Assembly: GCA_902768335.1 (NCBI GenBank)
Contig: CACXKR010000010.1
Coordinates: 1-39,197, forward strand
DNA length: 39,197 nucleotides
Source of the DNA: an uncultured Erysipelotrichaceae bacterium
GTDB lineage: Bacteria > Bacillota_I > Bacilli_A > RFN20 > CAG-826
Direction of reading: 5' to 3'
The notes under the pieces were generated by a model. It was not told the DNA's origin. It made no database searches and saw only the letters and a list, made by a program, of their open reading frames with translations. The position numbers were made by a program, and so were the translations under genes. This document shows positions 14,095-22,696 of the stretch, one piece after another (position 1 is the stretch's first letter; each line of letters starts with the position of its first letter).

Positions 14095-16644
14095 ATGCTT
14101 GAAAAACGCTATGATCCAAAAAAAGTTGAAGAAGGAAAATATGAAAACTGGAAAAAGGAAGGCTATTTCACCGCGGGTGATAAAACTAAACAGCCTTTTT
14201 CAATGGTTATTCCTCCACCAAATGTTACTGGTAAATTACATTTAGGTCATGCTTGGAATACGACCATTCAAGATATAACTGCTAGATATAAAAAACTCCA
14301 AGGCTACGATGTAATGTGGCTCGCTGGCATGGATCACGCTGGTATAGCTACCCAAGCTAAAGTTGAAGAAAAGCTACGCTCCCAAGGAATATCAAGATAT
14401 GACCTTGGACGTGAAAAGTTTTTAGAAAAAGCTTGGGAATGGAAAAAAGAATACGCCGACAATATTCATAAACAATGGGCAAAAATGGGCTTAATGCTCG
14501 ATTATAGCCGTGAAAGATTCACTTTAGATGAATCTCTTAATAAAGCAGTTCTCCACGTTTTTAAAACCCTTTATGACAAAGGTTTAATCTACCGTGGTGA
14601 AAGAATCATCAATTTTGATCCTGAATTAAAGACTGCTTTAAGCAATATTGAAGTTGAATATAGTGAAGATAAAGGTAAATTTTATTATTTTAAATATCCA
14701 ATCGTTGATTCTAAAGATTATTTAGTCGTTGCGACTACAAGACCAGAAACGATGTTTGGTGATGTCGCAGTCTTTGTTAATCCAAAGGATAAACGTTACA
14801 AACATTTAATTGGTAAAAAGGTTATTAATCCCGCTAATGAAGAAGCTCTTCCAATCATGGGTGATGAATATGTCGATATTGAATTTGGTACAGGAGCGAT
14901 GAAATGTACTCCGGCTCACGACCCTAATGACTTCGCTTCAAGCGAAAAATATAATCTTCCTCGTATTATTTGTATGGATTTAAATGCCAAGATGAATGAA
15001 AATTGCGGTAGATACAAGGGAATGGACCGCTATGAATGCCGCGATGAACTCGTTAAACAAATCGAAAAAGATGGACGTCTAATTAAGATTGAAGATATCG
15101 TCCACACTGTCGGCCATTCTGAAAGAAGCCACACGGTAGTGGAACCAATGCTCATGAAACAATGGTTCGTGAAGATGCGCCCACTTGCTGAACAAGCTTT
15201 AAATAAGTCAAGCGTTAACTTTGTTCCAAATAGATTCTCAAACACCTTTAGACAATGGATGGAAAATGTTGATGATTGGTGCATCTCAAGACAACTTTGG
15301 TGGGGACACCGTATTCCTGCTTATTATAATAAGCAAACTGGTGATATCATCGTTAGCGAGACTCCGATAAATGATCCAAATTATTATCAAGACGAAGACG
15401 TTTTGGATACCTGGTTCTCCAGCGCTCTTTGGCCATTTGCGACCTTAGGTTGGCCAAACACTGAATCAGAAGATTATAAACGTTATTTCCCAAATTCACT
15501 TTTAGTGACCGCGTATGACATCATTTTCTTCTGGGTTTCAAGAATGATTTTTGATTCCCTTGAATTTACTGGTGAATCGCCATTTAAAGATTGCTTAATT
15601 CATGGTTTAATTCGTGACTCACAAGGTCGTAAAATGTCTAAATCGCTTGGAAACGGTATTGATCCTATCGATGTAATCGATAAATATGGTGTTGATGCTT
15701 TAAGATATTTCTTAACAACCGGTTCTGCTCCAGGACAAGATATTCGTTACATCGAAGAAAAAGTTCAAAGCAGTGCGAATTATCTTAATAAAATCTGGAA
15801 CTCCGCTAGATATGTTTTAGAAAGCCTAGGAGGAGATTTTAAACCAGTTGCCTTTAAGTTTGATGAACTTCATGAAGTTGAAAAGGATATTTTAGTCAAA
15901 CTAAATAAAACAATTAAATCCGTCACATCATTTATGGATAAGTATGAATATTCGATGGCGTCATCATATTTATACAATTTCGTTTATGATGATTTCTGTT
16001 CATCATATTTAGAGATGTCTAAAGTTTCTTTACAAAAAGGTGATGATGAATATAAAAAGGTTGTTAAATCAGTTCTAGTTTATATTCTTAAGAATATAAT
16101 CATTATGATTTATCCTTTCGCTCCATTTATTGGTGAAGAACTTTATTTAGCTCTTCCTGAGCATAAGAAATCAATCATGATCGAAGAATATGTTAAACCT
16201 TTAGATATTCCTGAAAATGATATCGAACAAGTCGAAAATCTCTATAAGATGATTCAAGATATTCGTAACTACAAAGTGAGCAACAAACTCGCTCCAAATT
16301 ACAAACTTCGCTTCATTGTTGAGGGTGAGAGTATCTTTAAAGGTTTCGAAGAATATTTGGCAAGATTTAGCTTTGCTAAAGAAATTATTCTCACTTCTAA
16401 ATCAACTTCGAAAGGAATGAGATTTGCCTATAAGAAGATGAATCTTTATATCGAAGATGAAATTTCCAAAGAAGAATTAGAGGCTAAAAGAGCAAAAGAC
16501 ATCGCTTTCTTAAAAGCTGAAATTGCGCGTAGTGAAGGCATGCTAAATAATCCGAATTTCGTCTCTAAAGCACCTAAAGAGAAGGTTGAACTTGAAAATA
16601 ATAAGCTTGCTGAATTTAAAAAGAAACTTGCCGAGCTAAATTAG
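14095..16644 (+). CDS. valS: Valyl-tRNA synthetase
   Basis: 849 residues, class I. HLGHA at residues 49-53 is the HIGH motif and KMSKS at 513-517 the second ATP motif. In between lies the CP1 editing domain (TTRPETMFGD). The C-terminus has the anticodon-binding domain and the typical final coiled coil (about 790-849). Known role: charges tRNA-Val and edits Thr-tRNA-Val. AGGAGG at 14082-14087 sits seven bases before ATG 14095; the nearer ATG at 14091 opens only three codons. Controlled by the T-box directly upstream and closed by its own terminator. Confidence 0.98.
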   Translation: MLEKRYDPKKVEEGKYENWKKEGYFTAGDKTKQPFSMVIPPPNVTGKLHLGHAWNTTIQDITARYKKLQGYDVMWLAGMDHAGIATQAKVEEKLRSQGISRYDLGREKFLEKAWEWKKEYADNIHKQWAKMGLMLDYSRERFTLDESLNKAVLHVFKTLYDKGLIYRGERIINFDPELKTALSNIEVEYSEDKGKFYYFKYPIVDSKDYLVVATTRPETMFGDVAVFVNPKDKRYKHLIGKKVINPANEEALPIMGDEYVDIEFGTGAMKCTPAHDPNDFASSEKYNLPRIICMDLNAKMNENCGRYKGMDRYECRDELVKQIEKDGRLIKIEDIVHTVGHSERSHTVVEPMLMKQWFVKMRPLAEQALNKSSVNFVPNRFSNTFRQWMENVDDWCISRQLWWGHRIPAYYNKQTGDIIVSETPINDPNYYQDEDVLDTWFSSALWPFATLGWPNTESEDYKRYFPNSLLVTAYDIIFFWVSRMIFDSLEFTGESPFKDCLIHGLIRDSQGRKMSKSLGNGIDPIDVIDKYGVDALRYFLTTGSAPGQDIRYIEEKVQSSANYLNKIWNSARYVLESLGGDFKPVAFKFDELHEVEKDILVKLNKTIKSVTSFMDKYEYSMASSYLYNFVYDDFCSSYLEMSKVSLQKGDDEYKKVVKSVLVYILKNIIIMIYPFAPFIGEELYLALPEHKKSIMIEEYVKPLDIPENDIEQVENLYKMIQDIRNYKVSNKLAPNYKLRFIVEGESIFKGFEEYLARFSFAKEIILTSKSTSKGMRFAYKKMNLYIEDEISKEELEAKRAKDIAFLKAEIARSEGMLNNPNFVSKAPKEKVELENNKLAEFKKKLAELN

Positions 16645-16666
16645 TGTAAAAATTCTTTAGTGAATT

Positions 16667-16690
16667 AAGATGGCTACGCCATCTTTTTTC
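16667..16690 (+). terminator. valS terminator
   Basis: AAGATGGC (16667-16674), loop TAC, GCCATCTT (16678-16685), then more T. Confidence 0.88.
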
Positions 16691-16762
16691 TTTAAACAAA
16701 AATTTTTCGCAAATTTTCATAAAAACCTCAGTAATAAGTTTAGTGAAAGGAGATAAAAAGCT

Positions 16763-17305
16763 ATGGTCAAAGTTTTTGCAGCCGTCTTAGTTACAGCGGT
16801 CATTATGATTGTTATCTTCCAATTCATTGACCCGAACACGACTAGCCCAATTGTTGCGAACAACGCTTCGACATTAGTTTCAGCGAGTGGAAATTCCATT
16901 AGCGTGTCAATTTCTGGAGAGGTGACTCGCTCTGGGACTTACATTTTAGAACCTAATACAACATTAGGAGATTTAATCTCTTTAGCTAGTGGCGTTACGA
17001 CAAACGCTGATGAGGCTGCGTATGACACAACTTATTTATTAGAAGATTCGATGAGCTTCTATATCGCTCCAAAATACAACAATTCTGATGTTTGTAGCAT
17101 GGATCCGATTACTAAAGTCAATATAAACGGCGATGACGAAGAAACTCTTCAAACCATCTCTGGTATTGGCTCAACCGTCGCTAAAGCGATTGTTAGCTAC
17201 CGCACTTCGAAAAATAAGTTTGGTCGAATCGAAGATGTTAAGAATGTCAACGGAATAGGCAACGCTACATTCGAAAAGATAAAGAATTATATTCGCTTGA
17301 GATGA
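16763..17305 (+). CDS. comEA: ComEA-like competence DNA receptor
   Basis: 180 residues. One N-terminal transmembrane anchor (about 3-21), then an extracellular SLBB domain (about 46-105, ISGEVTRSGTYILEPNTTLG), and a C-terminal pair of helix-hairpin-helix motifs (about 118-180, ISGIGSTVAKAI and VNGIGNATFEKI) that bind double-stranded DNA. Known role: captures incoming DNA outside the membrane and passes it to the ComEC channel. AAAGGAG lies ten bases before the ATG. The stop overlaps comEC (ATGA), so the two are coupled. Competence or pilus genes other than comEC are not in this window. Confidence 0.9.
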   Translation: MVKVFAAVLVTAVIMIVIFQFIDPNTTSPIVANNASTLVSASGNSISVSISGEVTRSGTYILEPNTTLGDLISLASGVTTNADEAAYDTTYLLEDSMSFYIAPKYNNSDVCSMDPITKVNINGDDEETLQTISGIGSTVAKAIVSYRTSKNKFGRIEDVKNVNGIGNATFEKIKNYIRLR

Positions 17306-19311
17306 GTCTATTATGTACAACGATATCACTCGTACTCGGATTATATTTCTCTAGAAATAATCTTGCTTTAAGCATCATTATTAGTCTTGTTTATATTGTA
17401 TTTATATTCGTAAGATTTTCTAAGAAACGCGCGATAGTATTTCTAACAGTCTTTATCGGCGGCGCCTTCATTGGAAACTTAAATATCAAATACGATAATC
17501 AAGACAATATTTATCAAGGAATGGTGGTGGAAGTTAAAGAAAATTACTTCATCTTCCAAAGCCACTTTGAAAAATATTACGTTTACGACGAGAACTCGGA
17601 TAAGGAAATCGGTGATTTTCTCACCATAAAAAGCAAACCTAGCGAATTCAAAACGACCACCTACGAATCCCAGTTTAATTTCGCGAATTATCTAAAAGAT
17701 AAAGGTGTCACAAGAAGCCTAGAAATAAAGGATTATCAAACTGATTTTACTAATCCGATTAGACTTCATAGTCGCAAAAAGATTTTCCTAGCTAAATTTA
17801 ATGAGAATTCTAAAGGACTTATAGATGCCTTATTGTTTAATGAAAAAGATTACTCAAATCCTGCTATAGCAACTTTTGCTGAACTCAATCTAATTTATCT
17901 AATATCGATCAGTGGGATTTATCTACATTCATTGTTCAAAGGGACAACTTATGTCTTTGGCCTCTTCTCATCTAAAAAAGTTGCAGAACTCGTCCCGATC
18001 TTACTATTTTCTCCGATAGCTTTATTTTCTTTCCCGAGAATCTCGATTCTAAGGGTGTTCTTACTAACTTCGCTCCGATATATAAATGAACATTTCTTAA
18101 AAAAGAGATTCTCGTACTTAACTTTGTTAAGTGGCCTCTCCCTGTTCTTTCTCATCATCGACTACCACCTGGTATATCAAGAAGCATTTTATATAGGATT
18201 TTTATTATCCCTACTAGGAGTGTTTTATCGAACCGGAATCAATTACTTCCCATCCAGGAAAAGAAAATATTACTTGTCCATTTTCGCTTATTTGTTTCTT
18301 CTCCCCATCATGTCTGCAAATAAGAACCTATTTCATTTATTTTCATTTCCGTTACAGTTGATGCTTATTCCTTTTATTACGGCATATATAATTCTCATCC
18401 TTCCATCAATTGTTAGATTACCTCTTACGAACCTTATAAATTCCTACTCGAACTTCCTAGTAGGGATATCAAAATCTCTATTAAAACTTGATATCTCTTT
18501 ACCTATAAAGGTAAATGAGTGGTTCTTTCTCGTTTACTACGCTTCTTTTATTTTGGCTCTCTATCTCTTAGAATCTCAAAGGATCAGACATTTAAGAAAC
18601 GTAGTGATCGCCTTGGTCAGCTTCATATGTATATCCATCTTACCAATCAGACTCCCAAATAATTCAGTTCATTTCATCAATGTTGGCCAAGGCGATTCCA
18701 TCCTTCTTTGTAATCGGAACAAATATGTCCTAATTGATACTGGCGGAAACACCAAATTCGATATGGCAGAAGAAACTCTAATTCCTTACTTTAGAAAAAT
18801 AGGAGTTTCTCACATCGATTTATTAGTGACAAGTCACGATGATTTCGACCATGCTGGAGCAGCTAGTTCTCTCATAGAGAATTTTAAAGTTAAAAGCTAC
18901 CTAAAAGAACGAAGTGATTTTCCTATTAAAGTAGGAGATATAAAACTCGAAAATATCAATTATTACGATGGTGATGAAAACGATTCTAGTCTCGTCTTCT
19001 TAGTTGATTTCATGAAGAAAAAGTGGCTTTTTACAGGCGACGCTTCAATTGAAAGTGAAAAGTACATTCTTAACAGTGGAATCAATGTTGATTGTGACAT
19101 TTTAAAAGTAGGGCATCATGGCTCAAAAACTTCTTCTTGTGAAGAATTTATAAAAGCTACTTCGCCTAGCGAAGCTGTCATCTCTTGTGGCGCAAAAAAC
19201 AAATATGGTCACCCAAATAAAGAAGTTATTGAAACATTAACAAAATACAATGTTAAAATCCGTCGCACAGATTTAGAGGGAACAATTTCTTATGTGTCGA
19301 TGTTTGCATAA
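17302..19311 (+). CDS. comEC: ComEC/Rec2 DNA-uptake channel
   Basis: 669 residues, slightly short for the family. Two N-terminal hydrophobic helices precede an extracellular region (residues about 45-165), then the multi-helix competence domain (about 170-450). The C-terminal metallo-beta-lactamase-like domain starts near 453 (FINVGQGDS) with SHDDFDHAG, FTGDAS and VGHHGS. Known role: membrane channel for single-stranded DNA during transformation; the C-terminal domain probably degrades the other strand. All metal-binding motifs are intact, so the protein looks functional. The promoter of holA begins within a few bases of its stop. Confidence 0.93.
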   Translation: MSLLCTTISLVLGLYFSRNNLALSIIISLVYIVFIFVRFSKKRAIVFLTVFIGGAFIGNLNIKYDNQDNIYQGMVVEVKENYFIFQSHFEKYYVYDENSDKEIGDFLTIKSKPSEFKTTTYESQFNFANYLKDKGVTRSLEIKDYQTDFTNPIRLHSRKKIFLAKFNENSKGLIDALLFNEKDYSNPAIATFAELNLIYLISISGIYLHSLFKGTTYVFGLFSSKKVAELVPILLFSPIALFSFPRISILRVFLLTSLRYINEHFLKKRFSYLTLLSGLSLFFLIIDYHLVYQEAFYIGFLLSLLGVFYRTGINYFPSRKRKYYLSIFAYLFLLPIMSANKNLFHLFSFPLQLMLIPFITAYIILILPSIVRLPLTNLINSYSNFLVGISKSLLKLDISLPIKVNEWFFLVYYASFILALYLLESQRIRHLRNVVIALVSFICISILPIRLPNNSVHFINVGQGDSILLCNRNKYVLIDTGGNTKFDMAEETLIPYFRKIGVSHIDLLVTSHDDFDHAGAASSLIENFKVKSYLKERSDFPIKVGDIKLENINYYDGDENDSSLVFLVDFMKKKWLFTGDASIESEKYILNSGINVDCDILKVGHHGSKTSSCEEFIKATSPSEAVISCGAKNKYGHPNKEVIETLTKYNVKIRRTDLEGTISYVSMFA

Positions 19312-19316
19312 TAGTG

Positions 19317-19322
19317 TATAAT
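19317..19322 (+). promoter_or_regulatory. -10 box of holA, leaderless type
   Basis: TATAAT six bases after the comEC stop and eight bases before the holA ATG. No Shine-Dalgarno sequence and no clear -35. Confidence 0.5.
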
Positions 19323-19330
19323 TCAAAATA

Positions 19331-20281
19331 ATGAATTACATTCTTTATGGCGAACAATATCCGATGATTAAAAAACGTCTCGGAAAAATCCTAAAAGAAA
19401 GATTAGGAGAGGTCGATGATTTTAATGTCGTTAAATTTGAATTTTCGAATGATATCGTCGACGAAATATGCGATGAAGCTAGCATGCTTCCGTTAGGATA
19501 TGACTCTAAAGCTGTAGTTATTGATAAAGCATCATTTTTGGAGCCCAAAAGCAATAAAGAAACAGTTGAAAAAATACTTTCAGTTTTAGAAAATAGTTCC
19601 GATTCCATCAATATTATTTTTATTTTACGAAACGAAAATATCGATCATAAAAACCCAATTGTAGACTATATAAAAAATAATGGCGAAATCCTCGAATTCT
19701 TAAATCTAAAAAAAGAAGAATGGCCAATCTATATTCGTAAATATTTTAAAGAAAGAAATGTCGCTATTGATGAAAACGCCGTTCAAGAACTCGCTTTAAG
19801 AGTGGATGGTGATTTATCTAGATTTGTAAATGAAGCCGAGAAACTATGCTTATATAAGGATCATCTTAGCATTGCGGATATAACTTTAATGGTTGCTAAG
19901 CCACTTGAAGATGATGCTTTCCAAATTACAAACGCGCTCTTTAAGGGTGACAATGCAAATGCATTAGCGATATTCCGCGATATTTGTTTACAGGGCTCAA
20001 ATTCTACGGATGGATTGATTCCAATGCTTGGATCGCAATTTAGATTCATTAGCGAAGTCTTGTTTTTATCAAGTAAAGGCTTAGACGAAAAAGAAATCGC
20101 ATCTGAACTAAAAGCAAACGAATGGAGAGTTAAGATCTCGCTAAGAAATAGTAGACGTTTGTCTAGAAGACAAATCGCTCATGCTTTAGACGATTTATAT
20201 TACCTTGATTATCAAATTAAAAGCGGCCAGATTGACCGCTTCTATGGACTTGAATTATTTCTAATTAATTTTCCAAATTAG
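19331..20281 (+). CDS. holA: DNA polymerase III delta subunit (clamp loader)
   Basis: 316 residues. It has the three-domain plan of HolA: a degenerate AAA+ N-terminal region (YILYGEQYPMIKKRLGKIL), a lid region (ELALRVDGDLSRFVNEAEKL), and a helical collar domain with LDDLYYLDYQIKSGQ near the end. Known role: opens the beta clamp as part of the clamp loader. Position after comEC equals B. subtilis yqeN. There is no Shine-Dalgarno sequence; the -10 lies just before the ATG. Its last 60 bases also form the terminator of the convergent rpsT gene. Confidence 0.9.
   Translation: MNYILYGEQYPMIKKRLGKILKERLGEVDDFNVVKFEFSNDIVDEICDEASMLPLGYDSKAVVIDKASFLEPKSNKETVEKILSVLENSSDSINIIFILRNENIDHKNPIVDYIKNNGEILEFLNLKKEEWPIYIRKYFKERNVAIDENAVQELALRVDGDLSRFVNEAEKLCLYKDHLSIADITLMVAKPLEDDAFQITNALFKGDNANALAIFRDICLQGSNSTDGLIPMLGSQFRFISEVLFLSSKGLDEKEIASELKANEWRVKISLRNSRRLSRRQIAHALDDLYYLDYQIKSGQIDRFYGLELFLINFPN
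20214..20241 (-). terminator. rpsT terminator, inside the holA coding end
   Basis: On the minus strand AAGCGG (20236-20241), 9-base loop, CCGCTT (20221-20226), then TTAATTT. It falls about 42 bases past the rpsT stop. Confidence 0.7.
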
Positions 20282-20282
20282 A

Positions 20283-20549
20283 TTATTTAGCAAGAGAATT
20301 GACTAACTTTGTAAGAGAAGATTTTTTACGTGCAGCTGTATTGCGGGTATAAACACCAGCAGTGACGCTCTTATCGATTAATTTAAGAGCAAGTTGTAAT
20401 TCTTTCTTTGCAGCTTCAACGTCTTTCTTTTCGCAAGCAACGCGAACCTTCTTGGATTGAGTAGAAATTCTGCTTCTATAAGCAACATTGCGTTGACGAG
20501 CTTTTTCGTTAGTTCCAATTCTTTTAATTTGTGATTTGATTTGCGCCAT
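20283..20549 (-). CDS. rpsT: 30S ribosomal protein S20
   Basis: 88 residues, normal length, with the family core RIGTNEKARQRNVAYRSRIS and the helical, basic body. Known role: binds 16S rRNA early in small-subunit assembly. AAGAGGT lies ahead of the ATG. The stop is one base from the convergent holA stop. Transcribed opposite to its neighbours, as in B. subtilis. The leader contains a perfect inverted repeat at 20580-20594, which might be used for autogenous control. Confidence 0.97.
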   Translation of the reverse strand: MAQIKSQIKRIGTNEKARQRNVAYRSRISTQSKKVRVACEKKDVEAAKKELQLALKLIDKSVTAGVYTRNTAARKKSSLTKLVNSLAK

Positions 20550-20579
20550 TTTAAATACCTCTTAAAAATGTTCGTTCAT

Positions 20580-20604
20580 AAGTTTAGCAAACTTAATGAT
20601 TATA
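20580..20604 (-). promoter_or_regulatory. rpsT promoter and leader inverted repeat
   Basis: Minus-strand TATAAT at 20599-20604. AAGTTT (20580-20585), AGC, AAACTT (20589-20594) lies at or just after the predicted start, leaving a leader of about 43 bases. Confidence 0.5.
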
Positions 20605-20612
20605 AACAATTG

Positions 20613-22616
20613 TTATTTAGATTTTTTGACTCCTTTGAGATTTAAAACCGCCTCAGTAAACTCATTTACTGATGTTAGTTTCGCGTATAATTCTTCTGGA
20701 ATTTTGATTCCAAAGGATTCATCGATTGAATTAATGAGTTCGATGTATGACATTGAATCTCCACCTAAGTCATTGATCCAGTGGTCATCATCTCCAATCT
20801 TAACGATTGGAAGATATAAAGTTTTTGCAAAGAGATTACGAATTTTCTTAACGACTGGTTCGACATCTTCTTTTTTATAACCATCGAAGTTCTTGATTTC
20901 TTTCTTTTCATCAAAGGAAACGAAAGCACCTTTTTTGATTTTTAGTAGTTCACGAACTTGGAAGCGTTTGACTTTCATTGAAGCAGTTAGAGGAAGTTTT
21001 TCTTTCGAAATGAAGAAGTCTTGCACTCTCTTTTCATTAGAAAGCGAGGCATTGATTTCATCAATTTTGGCCTTCATTGCTTTTAGCTTCTCTTCATCGA
21101 CATCGTTTGCAATTTCAAATATTGCGGTGATGGATTCGTGAGTTGACTTACCTTTTTTCACACCGACAACGCAAACATTTGTGACACCTTGAACTTCTTT
21201 GAAGTAGTCTTCGATTTCATCTGGATAGATATTCTCGCCATTTTCGTTGATGATGATGTCTTTGATACGACCTTTTATATAATAAAATCCAGTTTCATCG
21301 CATTCAGCGATATCGCCTGTAGGCATAAATCCATCGATGAGTTCTGGGGTTTGTTCAACTCCATTGATAATCTCAATTTTGTGGGTGATATCTGATTTGA
21401 TCATAAGTTCACCAACATTTGGATGGAGTTTGGTGGTGTTTCTTAATTTGAATTCGACACCATGGAGTGGTTTACCAATTGAACCTTTAAGTCTATATTC
21501 AACTTTAGGTGAAAGCTCAACGCTGACAACACCGGCTTCGGTCATTCCATATCCATTATATAATGGATAACCAACGCCATTGATAATGTTCATTGTTTCA
21601 GCAGAAATATATCCGCCACCAGAAATGCAATAGCGAACTTTTTTGCCAAGGAGTTGTCCTTGAACAATGCCTAATGCGATTGCGCTAGCGCCTTGTCCAG
21701 CTTGAACGTTATCAATTTTGTGAGTGTTATATGCGATCATCTTAGATAAGATGTCAGCCTTCTTTGGTCCTTCTAAGTCGGCTTTACGCACAACTGATTG
21801 GGCGAGTGAATCCCAGAATAGTGGAACACTATAAACATGGGTGACTCCACATCTTTGACATGTTGAAGTGACTTCGCTTGGTGAAAGATCTTTGACAAAA
21901 ACAATGTTTTTACCGTAGAAAGTATACCAAAGGAAGACGGCTACGAAACCGAAGATGTGGTGGAACGGAATAATGGCAACTATGTTTAGTTCACCAGGAT
22001 ACATGATGTCATTAGTTGTATTTGGCATATCTAAGCTTGCAGCGATTTGGTGACAGAGATTTGCGCCATCAAATACCATTAGTTTGACATTGCCAGTTGT
22101 TCCGCTGGAGCAGAAGATGACTTGATTAGCCCAAGTAACTGGAAATTTAAAGTTAACTTTAAGCTCATCTAGTCTGCCGACGTTAACTGTTGGAATATCG
22201 TAGGAAAAGATTTCCCCAGTGACAATTCCTTTAGCGCCCGATTCTCTCAAGAGAGTTTCGGTATTTTCTTTTGGAAGTTTTGCATCAATTAAAAATGGAA
22301 CAAATCCATTCATAAGGATGCCCCAGAATAGACGCGGCCAATCTGGACAGTTTTTGAGTTTCAAACCAACGACAGAATTCTTTGGAAGTTCGTGAAACTT
22401 TTGAGAAAGCTTAGAGGCTGTTTCGAAACATAATGAACGATAATTCTTATATTTATAAGAAACAACTTTTCCTTTTTCGTTAATATAGGTGATAGCTGTT
22501 TCTTTTTTGTGCAGTGTTGTAGCGGCTAGAAATATTTCTTGAAGCGTCTTTGAAGTATTTAGCAAAGCAGATGCTGATTCAAAGAACTTCTTAACTTGTT
22601 TGTTATCAATTGCCAT
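20613..22616 (-). CDS. Adenylation-carrier didomain protein (acyl/aminoacyl-AMP ligase with carrier domain)
   Basis: 667 residues. The ANL-superfamily adenylation domain shows A3 IFCSSGTTGNVK (167-178), A5 NGYGMTEAG (354-362), A7 TGD (433-435), A8 GRIKDIIINENGENIYPDEIE (449-469) and the catalytic Lys548 in LPLTASMKVKR. A carrier domain follows at about 585-660, with Ser621 in LGGDSMSY as the phosphopantetheine site. Known chemistry: ATP activates a carboxylic acid, which is then loaded on the carrier arm in the same chain. No condensation or thioesterase domain is attached, and no acceptor enzyme lies next to it. The substrate may be a fatty acid for a lipid or envelope product; a fused DltA-DltC-like role is an alternative. 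GGGGAGAT precedes the ATG. Confidence 0.82.
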   Translation of the reverse strand: MAIDNKQVKKFFESASALLNTSKTLQEIFLAATTLHKKETAITYINEKGKVVSYKYKNYRSLCFETASKLSQKFHELPKNSVVGLKLKNCPDWPRLFWGILMNGFVPFLIDAKLPKENTETLLRESGAKGIVTGEIFSYDIPTVNVGRLDELKVNFKFPVTWANQVIFCSSGTTGNVKLMVFDGANLCHQIAASLDMPNTTNDIMYPGELNIVAIIPFHHIFGFVAVFLWYTFYGKNIVFVKDLSPSEVTSTCQRCGVTHVYSVPLFWDSLAQSVVRKADLEGPKKADILSKMIAYNTHKIDNVQAGQGASAIALGIVQGQLLGKKVRYCISGGGYISAETMNIINGVGYPLYNGYGMTEAGVVSVELSPKVEYRLKGSIGKPLHGVEFKLRNTTKLHPNVGELMIKSDITHKIEIINGVEQTPELIDGFMPTGDIAECDETGFYYIKGRIKDIIINENGENIYPDEIEDYFKEVQGVTNVCVVGVKKGKSTHESITAIFEIANDVDEEKLKAMKAKIDEINASLSNEKRVQDFFISKEKLPLTASMKVKRFQVRELLKIKKGAFVSFDEKKEIKNFDGYKKEDVEPVVKKIRNLFAKTLYLPIVKIGDDDHWINDLGGDSMSYIELINSIDESFGIKIPEELYAKLTSVNEFTEAVLNLKGVKKSK

Positions 22617-22660
22617 ATTTTATCTCCCCGATTTTCATATAATAGCAAATTCTCTCATGA

Positions 22661-22689
22661 TTGAAAATCATTAAATCTAACTTTATAAT
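22661..22689 (+). promoter_or_regulatory. fmt promoter, leaderless type, with overlapping inverted repeat
   Basis: TTGAAA (22661-22666), exactly 17 bases, TATAAT (22684-22689), then seven bases to ATG 22697. The inverted repeat ATGATT-GAA-AATCAT (22657-22671) covers the -35 box. Confidence 0.78.
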
Positions 22690-22696
22690 TACGGAT

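Noticed and set aside
20596-21570. Plus-strand reading frames opposite the adenylation-carrier gene
   Set aside because: Antisense shadows, low complexity, no start signals.
22661-22696. In-frame TTG start extending fmt by 12 codons
   Set aside because: The TTG is the -35 hexamer of a near-consensus promoter; the message would start after it.
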